From the NCBI GenBank assembly GCA_049578545.1, contig JBAUMF010000124.1, positions 1 to 52,543 of the forward strand: a DNA stretch of 52,543 bases. Direction: 5' to 3'. The stretch comes from DASQBT01 sp049578545 (GTDB lineage: Bacteria; Pseudomonadota; Gammaproteobacteria; Burkholderiales; Thiobacillaceae). Under the pieces are notes generated by a model. It was not told the DNA's origin. It ran no database searches and worked only from the letters and a program-made list of their open reading frames with translations. Positions 1 through 9,274 of the stretch are shown here, piece after piece (the first letter of the stretch is position 1; each line of letters opens with the position of its first letter). The translations under genes were made by a program, and so were the position numbers.

Positions 1-722
1 TTTACCCCCCCCGTCAATTCCACCACCCCATCCAGGCGCAGTTCCTTCACCAACGCCTTGAGTGCAGCTTCTTCAGGTCCTGACCCCGCAACGACCATTC
101 GTGCCTCTGGCACTGATTCACGTACCCGCTTAAACGCCCGAATCGCTGTATCGTTCGCATAGATCGGTTCAAGATTGCGCGCAACAAGGATGATCGGGAG
201 ACGGGTTTCAATTCCACCCATCGGCTTGAAGCGTGCACAGTCCACAACATTAGGAACAATTTCCGATTTCAAGTTAAATTCACCAAACACAGCCTGTAGA
301 AATCCAGATGGCACAACGAGCATTGTTGCCCGATGCAGGCTGAAGGCCACAATAGTTGACTGTTTTTGCAGAAACTCGCGTGCATAACCTCCGCGGTAAT
401 TGACCACTACAGGTGTCCTGCGCCATTTACCCAGCCAGATTGCAGGGGCAGCAAACAGATGCCAGGACCAGCCAGAATTCGCCATCACGTGTACCACGTC
501 TGCTTGGCCTGCCGCTCGCCATAATTTGCCAAGGTAGGGGAAAAGGCGAAACGCGGCACGCAGACCCTTCACACTCTTGATAATGGCAGGACGATAGGGG
601 GCATTAACCTGGACCACCTCCACGTCGATCCCCTCTTCGGACAAAAGCCTTCCCAACTGCAAGGTTTGGTTGGCCATCCCGCCCGAAGGCGGGGGCAGTG
701 GACCAACAAGCGCCACCCTCAT
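1..722 (-). CDS. Glycosyltransferase family 4, 3' end outside window
   Basis: Partial gene: about 240 N-terminal codons are present and the reading frame runs off the left edge. It starts with ATG at 722 (MRVALVGPLPPPSGGMANQ), a typical GT-B nucleotide-sugar glycosyltransferase opening with the GG(M/A) acceptor-side loop. Later it shows VPNVVD and LVARNLEPIYAND, which mark the linker and the start of the donor-binding domain. It probably adds a sugar to an exopolysaccharide repeat unit at the cytoplasmic membrane face. The start overlaps the stop of the preceding short frame as TGATG, so it is likely translationally coupled. Its middle part uses visibly more A+T-rich codons than the core XrtA genes, consistent with a variable, exchangeable end of the cluster. 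The acceptor and donor sugars cannot be told. Confidence 0.85.
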   Translation of the reverse strand, partial: MRVALVGPLPPPSGGMANQTLQLGRLLSEEGIDVEVVQVNAPYRPAIIKSVKGLRAAFRLFPYLGKLWRAAGQADVVHVMANSGWSWHLFAAPAIWLGKWRRTPVVVNYRGGYAREFLQKQSTIVAFSLHRATMLVVPSGFLQAVFGEFNLKSEIVPNVVDCARFKPMGGIETRLPIILVARNLEPIYANDTAIRAFKRVRESVPEARMVVAGSGPEEAALKALVKELRLDGVVELTGGV

Positions 723-946
723 CAGGCAGCCCTCTTACTGTTCGCGGTCCGTGTACCATACACTGAACTATACTTGGCCGCACTAATTCGCCAGTTGCAT
801 CCCGTTTCAACGAAATGACCGCCATTGGCCTTCAACCTTGGGCACGTCTCAGGATAATCGAGCAGGCTCATCGTGGCCCGGCCCAAGGCCTTTGCATATC
901 CTGAGGGAAACTGGAAGCCGGTTTGTCCATTCTGAAGCGGAATCAT
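722..946 (-). pseudogene. Truncated glycosyltransferase C-terminus (duplicated remnant)
   Basis: A 74-codon frame matching the last ~70 residues of the glycosyltransferase at 2189-3400. Shared stretches include AKALG, MSLLD, PRLKANG and HFVET, and similarity is also clear at the DNA level (compare 760-930 with 2225-2395). The first ~330 residues, including the catalytic part, are missing, so it cannot be an active transferase. It begins as an ATGA overlap with the stop of the upstream glycosyltransferase and ends in a TGATG overlap with the next gene. It carries no internal stop. It is either a recent leftover of duplication or recombination, or it is kept because it couples translation across the junction. 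Confidence 0.75.
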
Positions 947-2229
947 GGCGAAGCACCTTTCACGGCCAATCCATGAAACTCTTCTACTAAGGTGGCCACA
1001 CGATTATCCCAGCTATTATTCATGGCATGAGTGCGAATGGCAGACCGGTCCCAATCCCGTTCAAGGGCGGATAAAAGGGCCTGCTCCAGGGCAAGTGAGT
1101 CACCATAGGGCACGATCGTCCCAATATCGGGACCACAGACCACTTCTGCATTGCCCCCAACGTCCGTGGTCACCACAGGCAAGCCACAGGCCATGGCTTC
1201 AAGAAACACATTAGCCGAGCCCTCATTACGGGTCGCCAGCACAAAGCCATCTGCAGCAGAGAGTGGCCATTTGAGCTCATCCAGTGGCAGGGGCCCAAGG
1301 AAATAAACCCGATTCTCCAGCCCCAGCCGAACAACCTGTTCCCGCAGTTCGGTTTCAATATTCCCTTCGGGGCTTGCGCCTCCAACAATCAGGTAATGAA
1401 GATCCGGGAAATGGGCAAGCAATCCGGGCAAGACCTGGATTACCCGATGAAAGCCCTTGCACCCGACCAGTGCGCCAACGGAAATCAATACCTTTGCCCG
1501 CTGGGGCACCCCGAATTTCAGGCGGGCCTCGCGTCGATCCAGCGGAATGAACTTGTCCAGATCCACGCCATTACCCACGACCTGAGTCTTTGATTCCGCT
1601 GCACCGAGGCCAAGCGCCAGCTGCCGCAGGGAACTCGACACGGAAAAGATCCGATCTGCACGTTGAAATGTCTTGATCAGCCTGCGGCGCAGGGCGGGAA
1701 TCCTGGAATGGGGGACTTCGGTACCGCGCATGGTCACGCTCACTGGAACCTTGAACCAGTGTCCCAGCAGCGTTGCGGCATAGCCGTCCGGGTAGGTGAA
1801 ATGCGCATCGATCATCTGGAAGCGGTCGTCTCTTTTTAAGCGCCGCAAGGTGAAGAAACTTCCCAGTGCCATGAAGAAACCGTCCCACTGCTTGAACAGT
1901 CCAGGCACGGAAAAGAAGCATGGCCGGAAAATGGCGATGCCCGCCTGTTCTTCATATCGCGGAGCAGGCGGGCGAAAATGCGGCTTGAAAAGTCGCAGAA
2001 CGCGCTGGAACGGGAACCAGGGCTGAGGCGATACGACAACCACGGGCAGATGCTGCCCCACCCGGAACACCCGTTCACGGATAAACAGTCCACCCCCCGG
2101 TTGAAGGGGATGCGGGAACAGGCTGGAGAATACCAGAAGCTTGGGATGTATCTGCGTTGCCGGCTCTGCAGAAACCATGTCCGGCGGGTCAATGACGGCT
2201 GGCTTTGGCATACTCGTAGACCTTTTCAT
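943..2229 (-). CDS. Glycosyltransferase family 4 (exopolysaccharide)
   Basis: Up to 428 aa. It has a GT-B fold: an N-terminal domain with SSLFPHPLQPGGGLFIRERV, and a C-terminal donor domain with NGVDLDKF, ISVGALVGCKGFHRVI and NEGSANVFLEAMACGLPVV (the E-x7-E motif of family GT4). It is expected to transfer a sugar from a nucleotide or polyprenyl donor during repeat-unit assembly. The start is uncertain. ATG at 2229 or 2211 would overlap the 3' end of the upstream glycosyltransferase gene; ATG at 2178 would not overlap it but has no clear ribosome site. Its stop overlaps the following remnant by four bases (ATGA). Confidence 0.85.
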   Translation of the reverse strand: MKRSTSMPKPAVIDPPDMVSAEPATQIHPKLLVFSSLFPHPLQPGGGLFIRERVFRVGQHLPVVVVSPQPWFPFQRVLRLFKPHFRPPAPRYEEQAGIAIFRPCFFSVPGLFKQWDGFFMALGSFFTLRRLKRDDRFQMIDAHFTYPDGYAATLLGHWFKVPVSVTMRGTEVPHSRIPALRRRLIKTFQRADRIFSVSSSLRQLALGLGAAESKTQVVGNGVDLDKFIPLDRREARLKFGVPQRAKVLISVGALVGCKGFHRVIQVLPGLLAHFPDLHYLIVGGASPEGNIETELREQVVRLGLENRVYFLGPLPLDELKWPLSAADGFVLATRNEGSANVFLEAMACGLPVVTTDVGGNAEVVCGPDIGTIVPYGDSLALEQALLSALERDWDRSAIRTHAMNNSWDNRVATLVEEFHGLAVKGASP

Positions 2230-3400
2230 ACCACGCTACACTAACCTTCCAGTTGCGTTCCGTTTCAACGAAATGACGGCCATTCGCCTTTAACCTTGGC
2301 CACTGGTCCGGGTGATCGAGCAGGCTCATCACGGTCCCGCCCAATGCCTTTGCATCGCCTGCCGGAAACAGCAGGCCGGTTTTTCCATTTTCAATCAGCT
2401 CCTTGTGTCCACCAACATCGGATGCGACAAACAAGCGGCCCTGGGCCATGGCCTCCAGCGGTTTGAGCGGGGTGACGAGATTGGTCAGGCGCATGGAATG
2501 ACGCGCGTAAACCAGCACATCGACAAGATCGTAGTAACGGCTCACTTCCTGGTGCGGTACGCGCCCTGTGAATACCACCTTGTCCTCGATACCCAGCTTC
2601 TTTGCCTGGGCCCGCAGATTCGCTTCCTGGGGTCCGCCGCCGACCAGCAGAACCTTGATATCCGGCATATGGGACAGAATTTCAGGCAATGCGTCCAGCA
2701 AAAGGTCGAGGCCTTCATACGCATAGAACGACCCGATAAAGCCAAGTACCCGGCTGCCTTCCAGACCCAGTTGGGCTTGGAGGGCATTATCAGACTCACC
2801 GCTCAAACCGAATTTTTCGATATCGACCGCATTGGGAATGACGGTAATCTTTTCTCCTGCAATGCCGCGTTTGACAAGGTCTCCGCGCAGCCCCTCGCAG
2901 ATGACGGTGACGGCATCCGCCTGTTTTACCACCCAAGTTTCCATATCCCGCGTAAGACGGTAGCGCAGGCTACCTTCCCTGGTCGTGCCATGATCCACCG
3001 CCGCATCCTCCCAGAAGGCGCGGATTTCATATACCACCGGGATGCCCATTGCCCGCCCCACCCGCACGGCGGGCAAGCCATTCAGCGCGGGCGAGTGGGC
3101 ATGAATGATGTCGGGCTTGACGAGTTCCGCCACTTCCTGCAAGCGCTTCTCCGTTGCACGCATCTGGGTGAAGGGATTGAACATGGGCAAGCGTGAAAGC
3201 AAACTCTGCGGTTGCGGTGTTCGATGGAAATGTAGGCCATCCACGGTCTCCTCTGCCACCTTGCAGCCCACCTGTTTGGGACTGGTCAGATGAAGGGTTT
3301 CCCAGCCCAGGGCACGCTGTTCGCGGAGGATCGCAGCGGAGCGAAACGTGTACCCGGAATGCAGTGGAATGGAATGATCGAACACGTGGAGGATGCGCAT
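2189..3400 (-). CDS. XrtA/PEP-CTERM system-associated glycosyltransferase
   Basis: 403 aa family-4 glycosyltransferase. The start MRILHVFDHSIPLHSGYTFR is characteristic of the exosortase A-associated glycosyltransferase family (TIGR04063 type). The donor-binding half shows NAVDIEKF, GFIGSFYAYEGLDLL and LKPLEAMAQGRLFVASDVGG. It starts five bases after the stop of the amidotransferase gene, in the same operon. Its last ~70 codons are the parent or sister of the remnant at 722-946. It likely builds the exopolysaccharide made by this locus; substrate sugars are unknown. Confidence 0.9.
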   Translation of the reverse strand: MRILHVFDHSIPLHSGYTFRSAAILREQRALGWETLHLTSPKQVGCKVAEETVDGLHFHRTPQPQSLLSRLPMFNPFTQMRATEKRLQEVAELVKPDIIHAHSPALNGLPAVRVGRAMGIPVVYEIRAFWEDAAVDHGTTREGSLRYRLTRDMETWVVKQADAVTVICEGLRGDLVKRGIAGEKITVIPNAVDIEKFGLSGESDNALQAQLGLEGSRVLGFIGSFYAYEGLDLLLDALPEILSHMPDIKVLLVGGGPQEANLRAQAKKLGIEDKVVFTGRVPHQEVSRYYDLVDVLVYARHSMRLTNLVTPLKPLEAMAQGRLFVASDVGGHKELIENGKTGLLFPAGDAKALGGTVMSLLDHPDQWPRLKANGRHFVETERNWKVSVAWYEKVYEYAKASRH

Positions 3401-3405
3401 GGGCT

Positions 3406-5325
3406 TTATGCGGCCTGACTCGAATGCTCGGCCACACCCAGCACCTGGCCGAGGAACGCATCAAACATCAGCAACGTCCACAAGGCCACGGAATAATCGC
3501 GCCGGCCGGACTGATGGTGATCCAGCAATTCGAGCAGATATTCCCGATTGAACATACCGGTTCCCAACAACCGCTCGCCCAGAACGGCATGGCGAACCTT
3601 GTCCTTGAGCGGCCCCCTGAACCAGCCCGCCAGTGGAACGGCAAAGCCCATTTTCTTCCGATACAGCACATCGTTCGGCAGATAGGGCTCCAGTGCCTTC
3701 TTGAACAGGAATTTGCCTTCGGTGCCGCGCAGTTTCAAATCGGTCGGCAGCCCCGACACCCAGCCCATGAGCTCGTGATCCAGCAAGGGCTCGCGCACTT
3801 CAAGCGCATGCGCCATGCTGGCGCGGTCGACCTTCGTCAGGATGTCGCCCACAAGGTAGGTCTTCATGTCCAGATACTGGACCAGTGAAAGTGGATCATG
3901 AGTGGGGCTGGCGGCGGCGTGGCGGCGCAAAACCTCTACCGCCTTATAACCCTGCAATTCGCGCTTGAACGGGTCACTGAACAGCCGCTTGCGCTGCACA
4001 TCGGACAGCAACGACACACCGTGAAAATAGCCTTCTACCGTGTCGCGCGCCAGCGCTTCAAATGTGGTTTTTGCCCGGAACACTTTTGGTGCCCAGTCCG
4101 CCTTGGGGTAAAGACAGCCTAGGGTGCCGAACACGGGACGCCGCAGGAACAATGGCAGGAAAGAGCGCATGCGCTCTTCGTAGCGGAACCAGCGATAGCG
4201 CCGGTAGCCGGCAAAGTTTTCATCGCCGCCATCCCCCGACAGGGCGACCTTCACATGCTTGCGCGCCAGCTGGCAAACCCGGTAGGTGGGGAGTGCCGAA
4301 CTGTCGGCATAGGGTTCATCGTAGACATTGGCCAGGGCGTCCACGAGAGAAAAGTCGTCGCTGTCGACGGTGTCCACAAAATGCCGGGTGTGATAGCGGT
4401 CGGCGACGGCCTGGGCGTACCCGGCTTCGTTGTAGGACGGGTCGGTGAAGGCGATGGAACAGGTATTGACCGGTTCACGGCTCTGGCTGGCCATCATGGC
4501 GACCACCGCCGATGAATCCACGCCACCCGACAGGAAGGCACCGAGCGGCACATCGGCAATCATGCGCAGGCGGATGGAATCCTTGAGGCGCGCAATCAGC
4601 TCATCTTCCGCTTGCTCCATGCTGCCCACATTGATGGGGGCAAACGGCATGTCCCAATATTGCCTGGGCAGTGGCCGCGGCTGGCCACGGCGTGCGGTCA
4701 TGACAAAGCCCGGCGGCAGTTTGTGCACCCGCTTGAAGATGGTGCGCGGCTCAGGCACATAGCCGTAGGCGAAATATTCCTCCACCGCCAGCGGATCGAT
4801 TTGCCGCGGCAGTCGTGGATGCTGCATCAGCGACTTGAGCTCGGAGCCGAAAACCAGTTCGCCCGAATCAAGAAAAGCATAGTAAAGCGGCTTGATGCCG
4901 AAGCGGTCGCGAACGAGAAAGAATTCTCCCCGATTGCGGTCCCACAGCGCAAAGGCGAACATGCCGCGGAAGCGATCGACGCACGCTTCCCCCCAGGCTT
5001 CCCACGCATGCACGATGACTTCGGTGTCGGAATGGGTGCGGAAGCTGTGGCCGAGCGCCTGCAGTTCCGGCACCAGTTCCTGGAAGTTGTAGATTTCGCC
5101 GTTGAACACCACCACCACCGAGCCGTCCTCGTTGAACAAGGGCTGCTGGCCGGTTGAAAGGTCGATGATGGAAAGGCGCCGATGGCCCAGGGCCACGCCA
5201 GGCTCCAGATGCAATCCAGCCTCATCCGGCCCGCGATGAACCTGGCTGTCATTCATGCGAGTCACCAGATCGCGGTCGAACTCCCGGCGCCCCTCAAGAT
5301 CAAAAATGCCTGTTATCCCGCACAT
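3406..5325 (-). CDS. XrtA system-associated amidotransferase (asparagine synthetase-like)
   Basis: 639 aa, class-II glutamine amidotransferase fused to an asparagine-synthetase domain. Cys2 after the initiator Met is the expected glutaminase nucleophile (MCGITGIFD), followed by HRGPDEAG and FNGEIYNFQEL. The ATP-pyrophosphatase loop SGGVDS is at residues 266-271. Amidotransferase 1 of exosortase A loci (TIGR03108 type) has this layout and is thought to amidate a sugar acid of the exopolysaccharide rather than make free asparagine. That role is inferred from family and locus. It lies between two glycosyltransferase genes, with a 54-nt gap from the upstream one. Confidence 0.92.
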   Translation of the reverse strand: MCGITGIFDLEGRREFDRDLVTRMNDSQVHRGPDEAGLHLEPGVALGHRRLSIIDLSTGQQPLFNEDGSVVVVFNGEIYNFQELVPELQALGHSFRTHSDTEVIVHAWEAWGEACVDRFRGMFAFALWDRNRGEFFLVRDRFGIKPLYYAFLDSGELVFGSELKSLMQHPRLPRQIDPLAVEEYFAYGYVPEPRTIFKRVHKLPPGFVMTARRGQPRPLPRQYWDMPFAPINVGSMEQAEDELIARLKDSIRLRMIADVPLGAFLSGGVDSSAVVAMMASQSREPVNTCSIAFTDPSYNEAGYAQAVADRYHTRHFVDTVDSDDFSLVDALANVYDEPYADSSALPTYRVCQLARKHVKVALSGDGGDENFAGYRRYRWFRYEERMRSFLPLFLRRPVFGTLGCLYPKADWAPKVFRAKTTFEALARDTVEGYFHGVSLLSDVQRKRLFSDPFKRELQGYKAVEVLRRHAAASPTHDPLSLVQYLDMKTYLVGDILTKVDRASMAHALEVREPLLDHELMGWVSGLPTDLKLRGTEGKFLFKKALEPYLPNDVLYRKKMGFAVPLAGWFRGPLKDKVRHAVLGERLLGTGMFNREYLLELLDHHQSGRRDYSVALWTLLMFDAFLGQVLGVAEHSSQAA

Positions 5326-5379
5326 ATGTTCATTTTTCCGCTTCGGCCCGAATCTGCCAGGGGCCCAAAGTCATATTTG

Positions 5380-6522
5380 TTATCCTTTTGCTGCCAATAC
5401 CCGGTCATACACCGCCTGATAGGCCGCGGACATGGCCTGCAGACTGTGGCTCGATTCAATTTTGCTTCGTGCCGCCAAACCTTCTCGTCTTCGACGATCC
5501 GGCTCATCCAGATAGGTTCGCAAGACCTGTGCCATGGCCTGCGGGTTGGCCGATTCTACCAAGGTGCCCGTTTCGCCCGCCTCGACCAGTTCCACATTGC
5601 CGCCCACCCGGGTTGCAATCACTGGCAGACCTGAGGACTGGGCTTCCAGTAAGGTGTTCGAGATGCCTTCGTTGAGCGAAGGCAACACAAACACATCCAT
5701 CACACGCAAGCACTCTGCAACGTCATGCCGCTCTCCGGGCAGCCAGGCCAGTTGAGACATGCCCGCCTCATCCAGCAGCCGCTGGCACTGGGCGCGGGCC
5801 ATCCCCTCCCCGACCAGCACCAGGCGGGCCTGGCGACGCGCCTGTTCCGAACCCTGCACCAGGCGAATGAATGCCTGCACCAGGGTGGGAAAATCCTTGA
5901 CTGCGGCCATGCGGCCGACCGAGCCGAACACTACGCTGGCTTCATCCGTGAATCCCCGAGGCAGAATGGATGGCCGGGCACCGTGACGTGGATGGAATTT
6001 CATACTGTCCACCCCGTTATAAATCTGGTTGACCCGACCAGGCCTGACCCCCACCGTGCTGACCAGCCAACCGGCGAGGTCCCGGCTGACTGCGATGTAC
6101 TGATCGACAATAGGTCGGGCCGCTTTGCGCAACAGGTTGTATTTCCAGTTCTGCCCGTGCAAATCAAACGTATCCCGACCGTGCTCCCCATGAATGCGGC
6201 CTTTCACTCCCGCCGCTGCGGCAATGAACTGACCCTCCAGGGCCGCAAGATTGCGGGTATGCAGCAGCGCAGGCTGCAACTTCCGCAGCAACCTGAAAAG
6301 GCGGAGAAACACGGCCGGGTCGTGGCCGGGCCTTTTATTCAGCGCATGAAATTCAACTGGCGGGCCGGTGATCCGGTTACTGAAATCCGTGTAGTCAGTC
6401 AGCGCGATGACGGCATGACGGTACTTTTCAGGGGGCAGGCGGTTGAACAGATTCACCATGCCGTTTTCCATGCCACCGGTATCGAACCGGTAAACCAGAT
6501 GCACAACCAGCGGCTGGATCAT
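5380..6522 (-). CDS. Sugar transferase Stp2, PEP-CTERM/EpsH1 system
   Basis: 380 aa GT4-type transferase. The N-terminal sequence VVHLVYRFDTGGMENGMVNL is typical of the TIGR03088 (stp2) family found in exosortase loci. The donor domain has NGVDSMKF, FGSVGRMAAVKDFPTLVQAF and PSLNEGISNTLLEAQSSGLPVIA. The start ATG at 6522 overlaps the xrtA stop as ATGA, indicating translational coupling. It probably adds one sugar of the locus-specific exopolysaccharide at the cytoplasmic face. Confidence 0.92.
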   Translation of the reverse strand: MIQPLVVHLVYRFDTGGMENGMVNLFNRLPPEKYRHAVIALTDYTDFSNRITGPPVEFHALNKRPGHDPAVFLRLFRLLRKLQPALLHTRNLAALEGQFIAAAAGVKGRIHGEHGRDTFDLHGQNWKYNLLRKAARPIVDQYIAVSRDLAGWLVSTVGVRPGRVNQIYNGVDSMKFHPRHGARPSILPRGFTDEASVVFGSVGRMAAVKDFPTLVQAFIRLVQGSEQARRQARLVLVGEGMARAQCQRLLDEAGMSQLAWLPGERHDVAECLRVMDVFVLPSLNEGISNTLLEAQSSGLPVIATRVGGNVELVEAGETGTLVESANPQAMAQVLRTYLDEPDRRRREGLAARSKIESSHSLQAMSAAYQAVYDRVLAAKG

Positions 6523-8075
6523 TTCACTGCAACAGCTTGAAGTGCCTCTTGTATTGGCAAGCGCATGTCGGCGGCAAAGGCAGCCAACGTCGCTTTTGCG
6601 GCATTCTGGTTATCGCTGTAGGGCGTCGCAATCAGCACGGAGGAGCCATCGTCCCGGCTGCCACGAACCTTGTCCCAGGCCAGGATCAGCTTGCCCAGGT
6701 AATCGTTGTTCACGACTCTTCCGTCAATGTCGTTCCACTGCCAGACCAGAATGCGCTGGCCGGGTGAACGCAGTTTGGCCTGTTTGAAATTCCTGGGCTT
6801 TCCGTCAATTTTCACATCAATGAGCGACTCGCCCACATTGGACCACGTCTTGTCTTTCTGTACGACCATATAGTTCTGTGAATTGATCAGCTCATGGTCC
6901 TGTTTCTGCGTGGGGTAGTAGTCAATGCGTAACAACACCGTCTTGCCTGCCCTGGCGAAATTCTGCTCGTAGACACGAGTCGCACCCAGCCAGTGGGGAT
7001 GCCAGTCAGAGAAAGGCTCTGCGGGTTCCCAGCCATTCATCCAACGCACATGGATCTGCGCGATTTCGGGTAGAACCCGATTATTCAGCCAGTGGCCATA
7101 GGCTAGCCATAGCGCTAGCAGGGCGATAACAGCCGCTGACATCCCCAGCAGGGGTTTCATCACGATGCTTTCAACCACGGCATACGTCTTGCCTGTCTTG
7201 TCCAGATGGACGTCGCTGTCATCTTCGCGCCAGAAACTGCCGACCCAGAACAGCAACAGCATCACGATGCCAAAGAATACCCAGCCGTAAATCAGGTGGT
7301 CGACGCCCAATGCCAGTTTCATGCCTGACAGGTGTGCGATCATCACGATCATGAACGCCCTGCATCCATTGGCAAATACCGGGACAACCAGCGCGGCCAC
7401 GCCAAACAGCAGACGGCGCTTCCATGACCGGTAAGTCAGATAGGCATACAGGCAGCCCAGCGTGAAGGACGCGATGAGATAGCGGAGCCCACTGCATCCT
7501 TCAACCACAGACCAGTCGCCGCTGGGTATGGAAAAGAAAGTGCCTTCCCGATAGACCGGTATCCCCACAAGCTGAAGTGCAGACACGGTGAAATCAGCGG
7601 TAAACGTCATCATGTGCGGAATCAGGAATTCGCCCATGGGTACCGCAAAATACAGGAACATCAGCGGGAACAGCATGGCCGTGAACACAGACCACCCCAG
7701 TACCGCCCACACCGCTGCTATCAGCATGGTAACCAGGCTCAACTGTTCAACCACCCTCACCCCGCCGGCATCGGCCATGAGCCAGCCGAAACCGGCAAGC
7801 ATTAATACAAACAAAGCCCTCTTGTCCGGCACAGGTTGCAGCGACATGACCTGATGCCGGCGCCCCCAGATCAGCCAGAGCGAGATGGGGAAAATCAGGA
7901 AGCCATGGGTAAAGGTCTCGGACCGTTCCCAGATTTCAACCATGGAGCTGAATGTCGGCCAGAACAGGGCCAGCAACAGCGCCAGCAAGGCCACTGTCAG
8001 CAAGGCGGCACGGCGCCAGGCAGACGTATGCAGAGGTAGGGTTAAGTCAGTTTGGCTTTGTGTCATTTGTTTCAT
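6519..8075 (-). CDS. xrtA: Exosortase A fused to EpsI domain
   Basis: 518 aa. The N-terminal ~285 residues are a multi-spanning membrane exosortase. The catalytic triad is visible as Cys194 (VEGCSGLRY), Arg239 (FANGCRA) and His260 (DHLIYGW). After ~residue 310 follows a soluble EpsI-type domain (DWHPHWLGA and VLVWQWNDIDG regions). XrtA recognises the PEP-CTERM tail of exported proteins and acts as a transpeptidase-like sorting enzyme, by analogy with archaeosortase and sortase. No PEP-CTERM substrate is encoded in the window, so its clients lie elsewhere. ATG at 8075 overlaps the stp1 stop (ATGA). Confidence 0.96.
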   Translation of the reverse strand: MKQMTQSQTDLTLPLHTSAWRRAALLTVALLALLLALFWPTFSSMVEIWERSETFTHGFLIFPISLWLIWGRRHQVMSLQPVPDKRALFVLMLAGFGWLMADAGGVRVVEQLSLVTMLIAAVWAVLGWSVFTAMLFPLMFLYFAVPMGEFLIPHMMTFTADFTVSALQLVGIPVYREGTFFSIPSGDWSVVEGCSGLRYLIASFTLGCLYAYLTYRSWKRRLLFGVAALVVPVFANGCRAFMIVMIAHLSGMKLALGVDHLIYGWVFFGIVMLLLFWVGSFWREDDSDVHLDKTGKTYAVVESIVMKPLLGMSAAVIALLALWLAYGHWLNNRVLPEIAQIHVRWMNGWEPAEPFSDWHPHWLGATRVYEQNFARAGKTVLLRIDYYPTQKQDHELINSQNYMVVQKDKTWSNVGESLIDVKIDGKPRNFKQAKLRSPGQRILVWQWNDIDGRVVNNDYLGKLILAWDKVRGSRDDGSSVLIATPYSDNQNAAKATLAAFAADMRLPIQEALQAVAVK

Positions 8076-9253
8076 AACCAGGCATCCAGTCTGCTCAAAT
8101 TCGTTTCCCAGTCATAGGCCTGCAGAACCCGTTCACGGCCATGCCGGCCCAGTTCGGGGTAAAGGCCCTTGCATACCTGAATGACTTCGTCGGCAAACAT
8201 TTGTTCGTCCCGGGCTTCCAGCAAGTCGTGGCCGATTCTGGCCGAGATACCCTCCGTTGCCTGTGGCGTGGCGACCACGGGGCGAGCCATGCTCATGGCC
8301 TCAAGTACCTTGTTCTGCACACCTCGTGCCAGCCTCAAAGGCGCTACCACACAGGCCGCATGCTTGAGGTAGGGGCGAACATCGGGCACCCTGCCCGTAA
8401 CCGTTACGTCGGAATCTCGTCTTAATTGTTGGACGGTCTCCGTCGGCTGGCTGCCCACGATGTAAAAGAATGCATGTGGCAGTACAGCCTTTATTCGGGG
8501 AAACACAGACTCGACAAACCAGCGTACCGCATCGACATTTGGCCAGTAATCCATGGCACCGGTAAACACAATCGGGACGGAATCTTCAGAATAGGGATTT
8601 GACTGTTCATGCTCCGGCGAAAAATACCCTGCATCCACCCCATTCTCAAGTCCATGAATCCGCTCCCATGCATTTGGGCAGCGTGATTTAAGCAGGTTTG
8701 CCTCGGGCTCCGAAACGAGAAAGGTGGCACTGAAGGTATTGGCAACATGATTCTCCCATTGGCCAAGTTTTTCCGCTTCCCGACGATACAACCAGGAAAG
8801 GGGCCATGACTTGGTCGACGCGTACTGGGCCCATTTATCCGAATCCACATCCACCATGTCCATCAGCTTGAGCGGCAGTCGCTCCGGTATGAATTGCGCC
8901 ATCACGGAGGAAAACGCGATCGCGCGGTCGACAAGGCCCCGATCAACCAGTTGATTGACCCAGCGGGCCAGCCCGCCGTGCCGGTAATACGGCAACGTCA
9001 GCGCTTCCCCCGTCAGCAATCCCCTCAGGCTTGTCAGTTTCGCCTGGGATGGTTTGATTTCCGCAATAAACAGCTCCTTGCACCAATGCTTCAATTCGTT
9101 TTGGTATTGCCAATCGGCTGGATCATCAATGAAGGCGCCCAGATAAACGGATCCTTTCCGTGCCAGATGCTTGAGCAGATGATAGGAGCGTATCTTGTCG
9201 CCCTTGTTGGGCGGGTAAGGCAGACGATGAACCAGATACAGGATTCCGCTCAT
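8072..9253 (-). CDS. Sugar transferase Stp1, PEP-CTERM/EpsH1 system
   Basis: 393 aa. The opening ILYLVHRLPYPPNKGDKIRS is the hallmark of the TIGR03087 (stp1) family of exosortase-associated GT4 transferases. The donor half contains NGVDAGYF, PIVFTGAMDYWPNVDAVRWF and KVLEAMSMARPVVATP. It sits directly before xrtA with a four-base overlap, as in other XrtA loci. It is likely a glycosyltransferase for exopolysaccharide repeat-unit assembly; the sugar specificity cannot be read from sequence. Confidence 0.93.
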   Translation of the reverse strand: MSGILYLVHRLPYPPNKGDKIRSYHLLKHLARKGSVYLGAFIDDPADWQYQNELKHWCKELFIAEIKPSQAKLTSLRGLLTGEALTLPYYRHGGLARWVNQLVDRGLVDRAIAFSSVMAQFIPERLPLKLMDMVDVDSDKWAQYASTKSWPLSWLYRREAEKLGQWENHVANTFSATFLVSEPEANLLKSRCPNAWERIHGLENGVDAGYFSPEHEQSNPYSEDSVPIVFTGAMDYWPNVDAVRWFVESVFPRIKAVLPHAFFYIVGSQPTETVQQLRRDSDVTVTGRVPDVRPYLKHAACVVAPLRLARGVQNKVLEAMSMARPVVATPQATEGISARIGHDLLEARDEQMFADEVIQVCKGLYPELGRHGRERVLQAYDWETNLSRLDAWL

Positions 9254-9274
9254 AGGTGACTTGAGCCGCCCCTT

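Noticed and set aside
5..12. Run of eight C at the window edge as a phase-variation tract
   Set aside because: It keeps the frame of the glycosyltransferase and is short; with the gene cut off there is no evidence of slippage.
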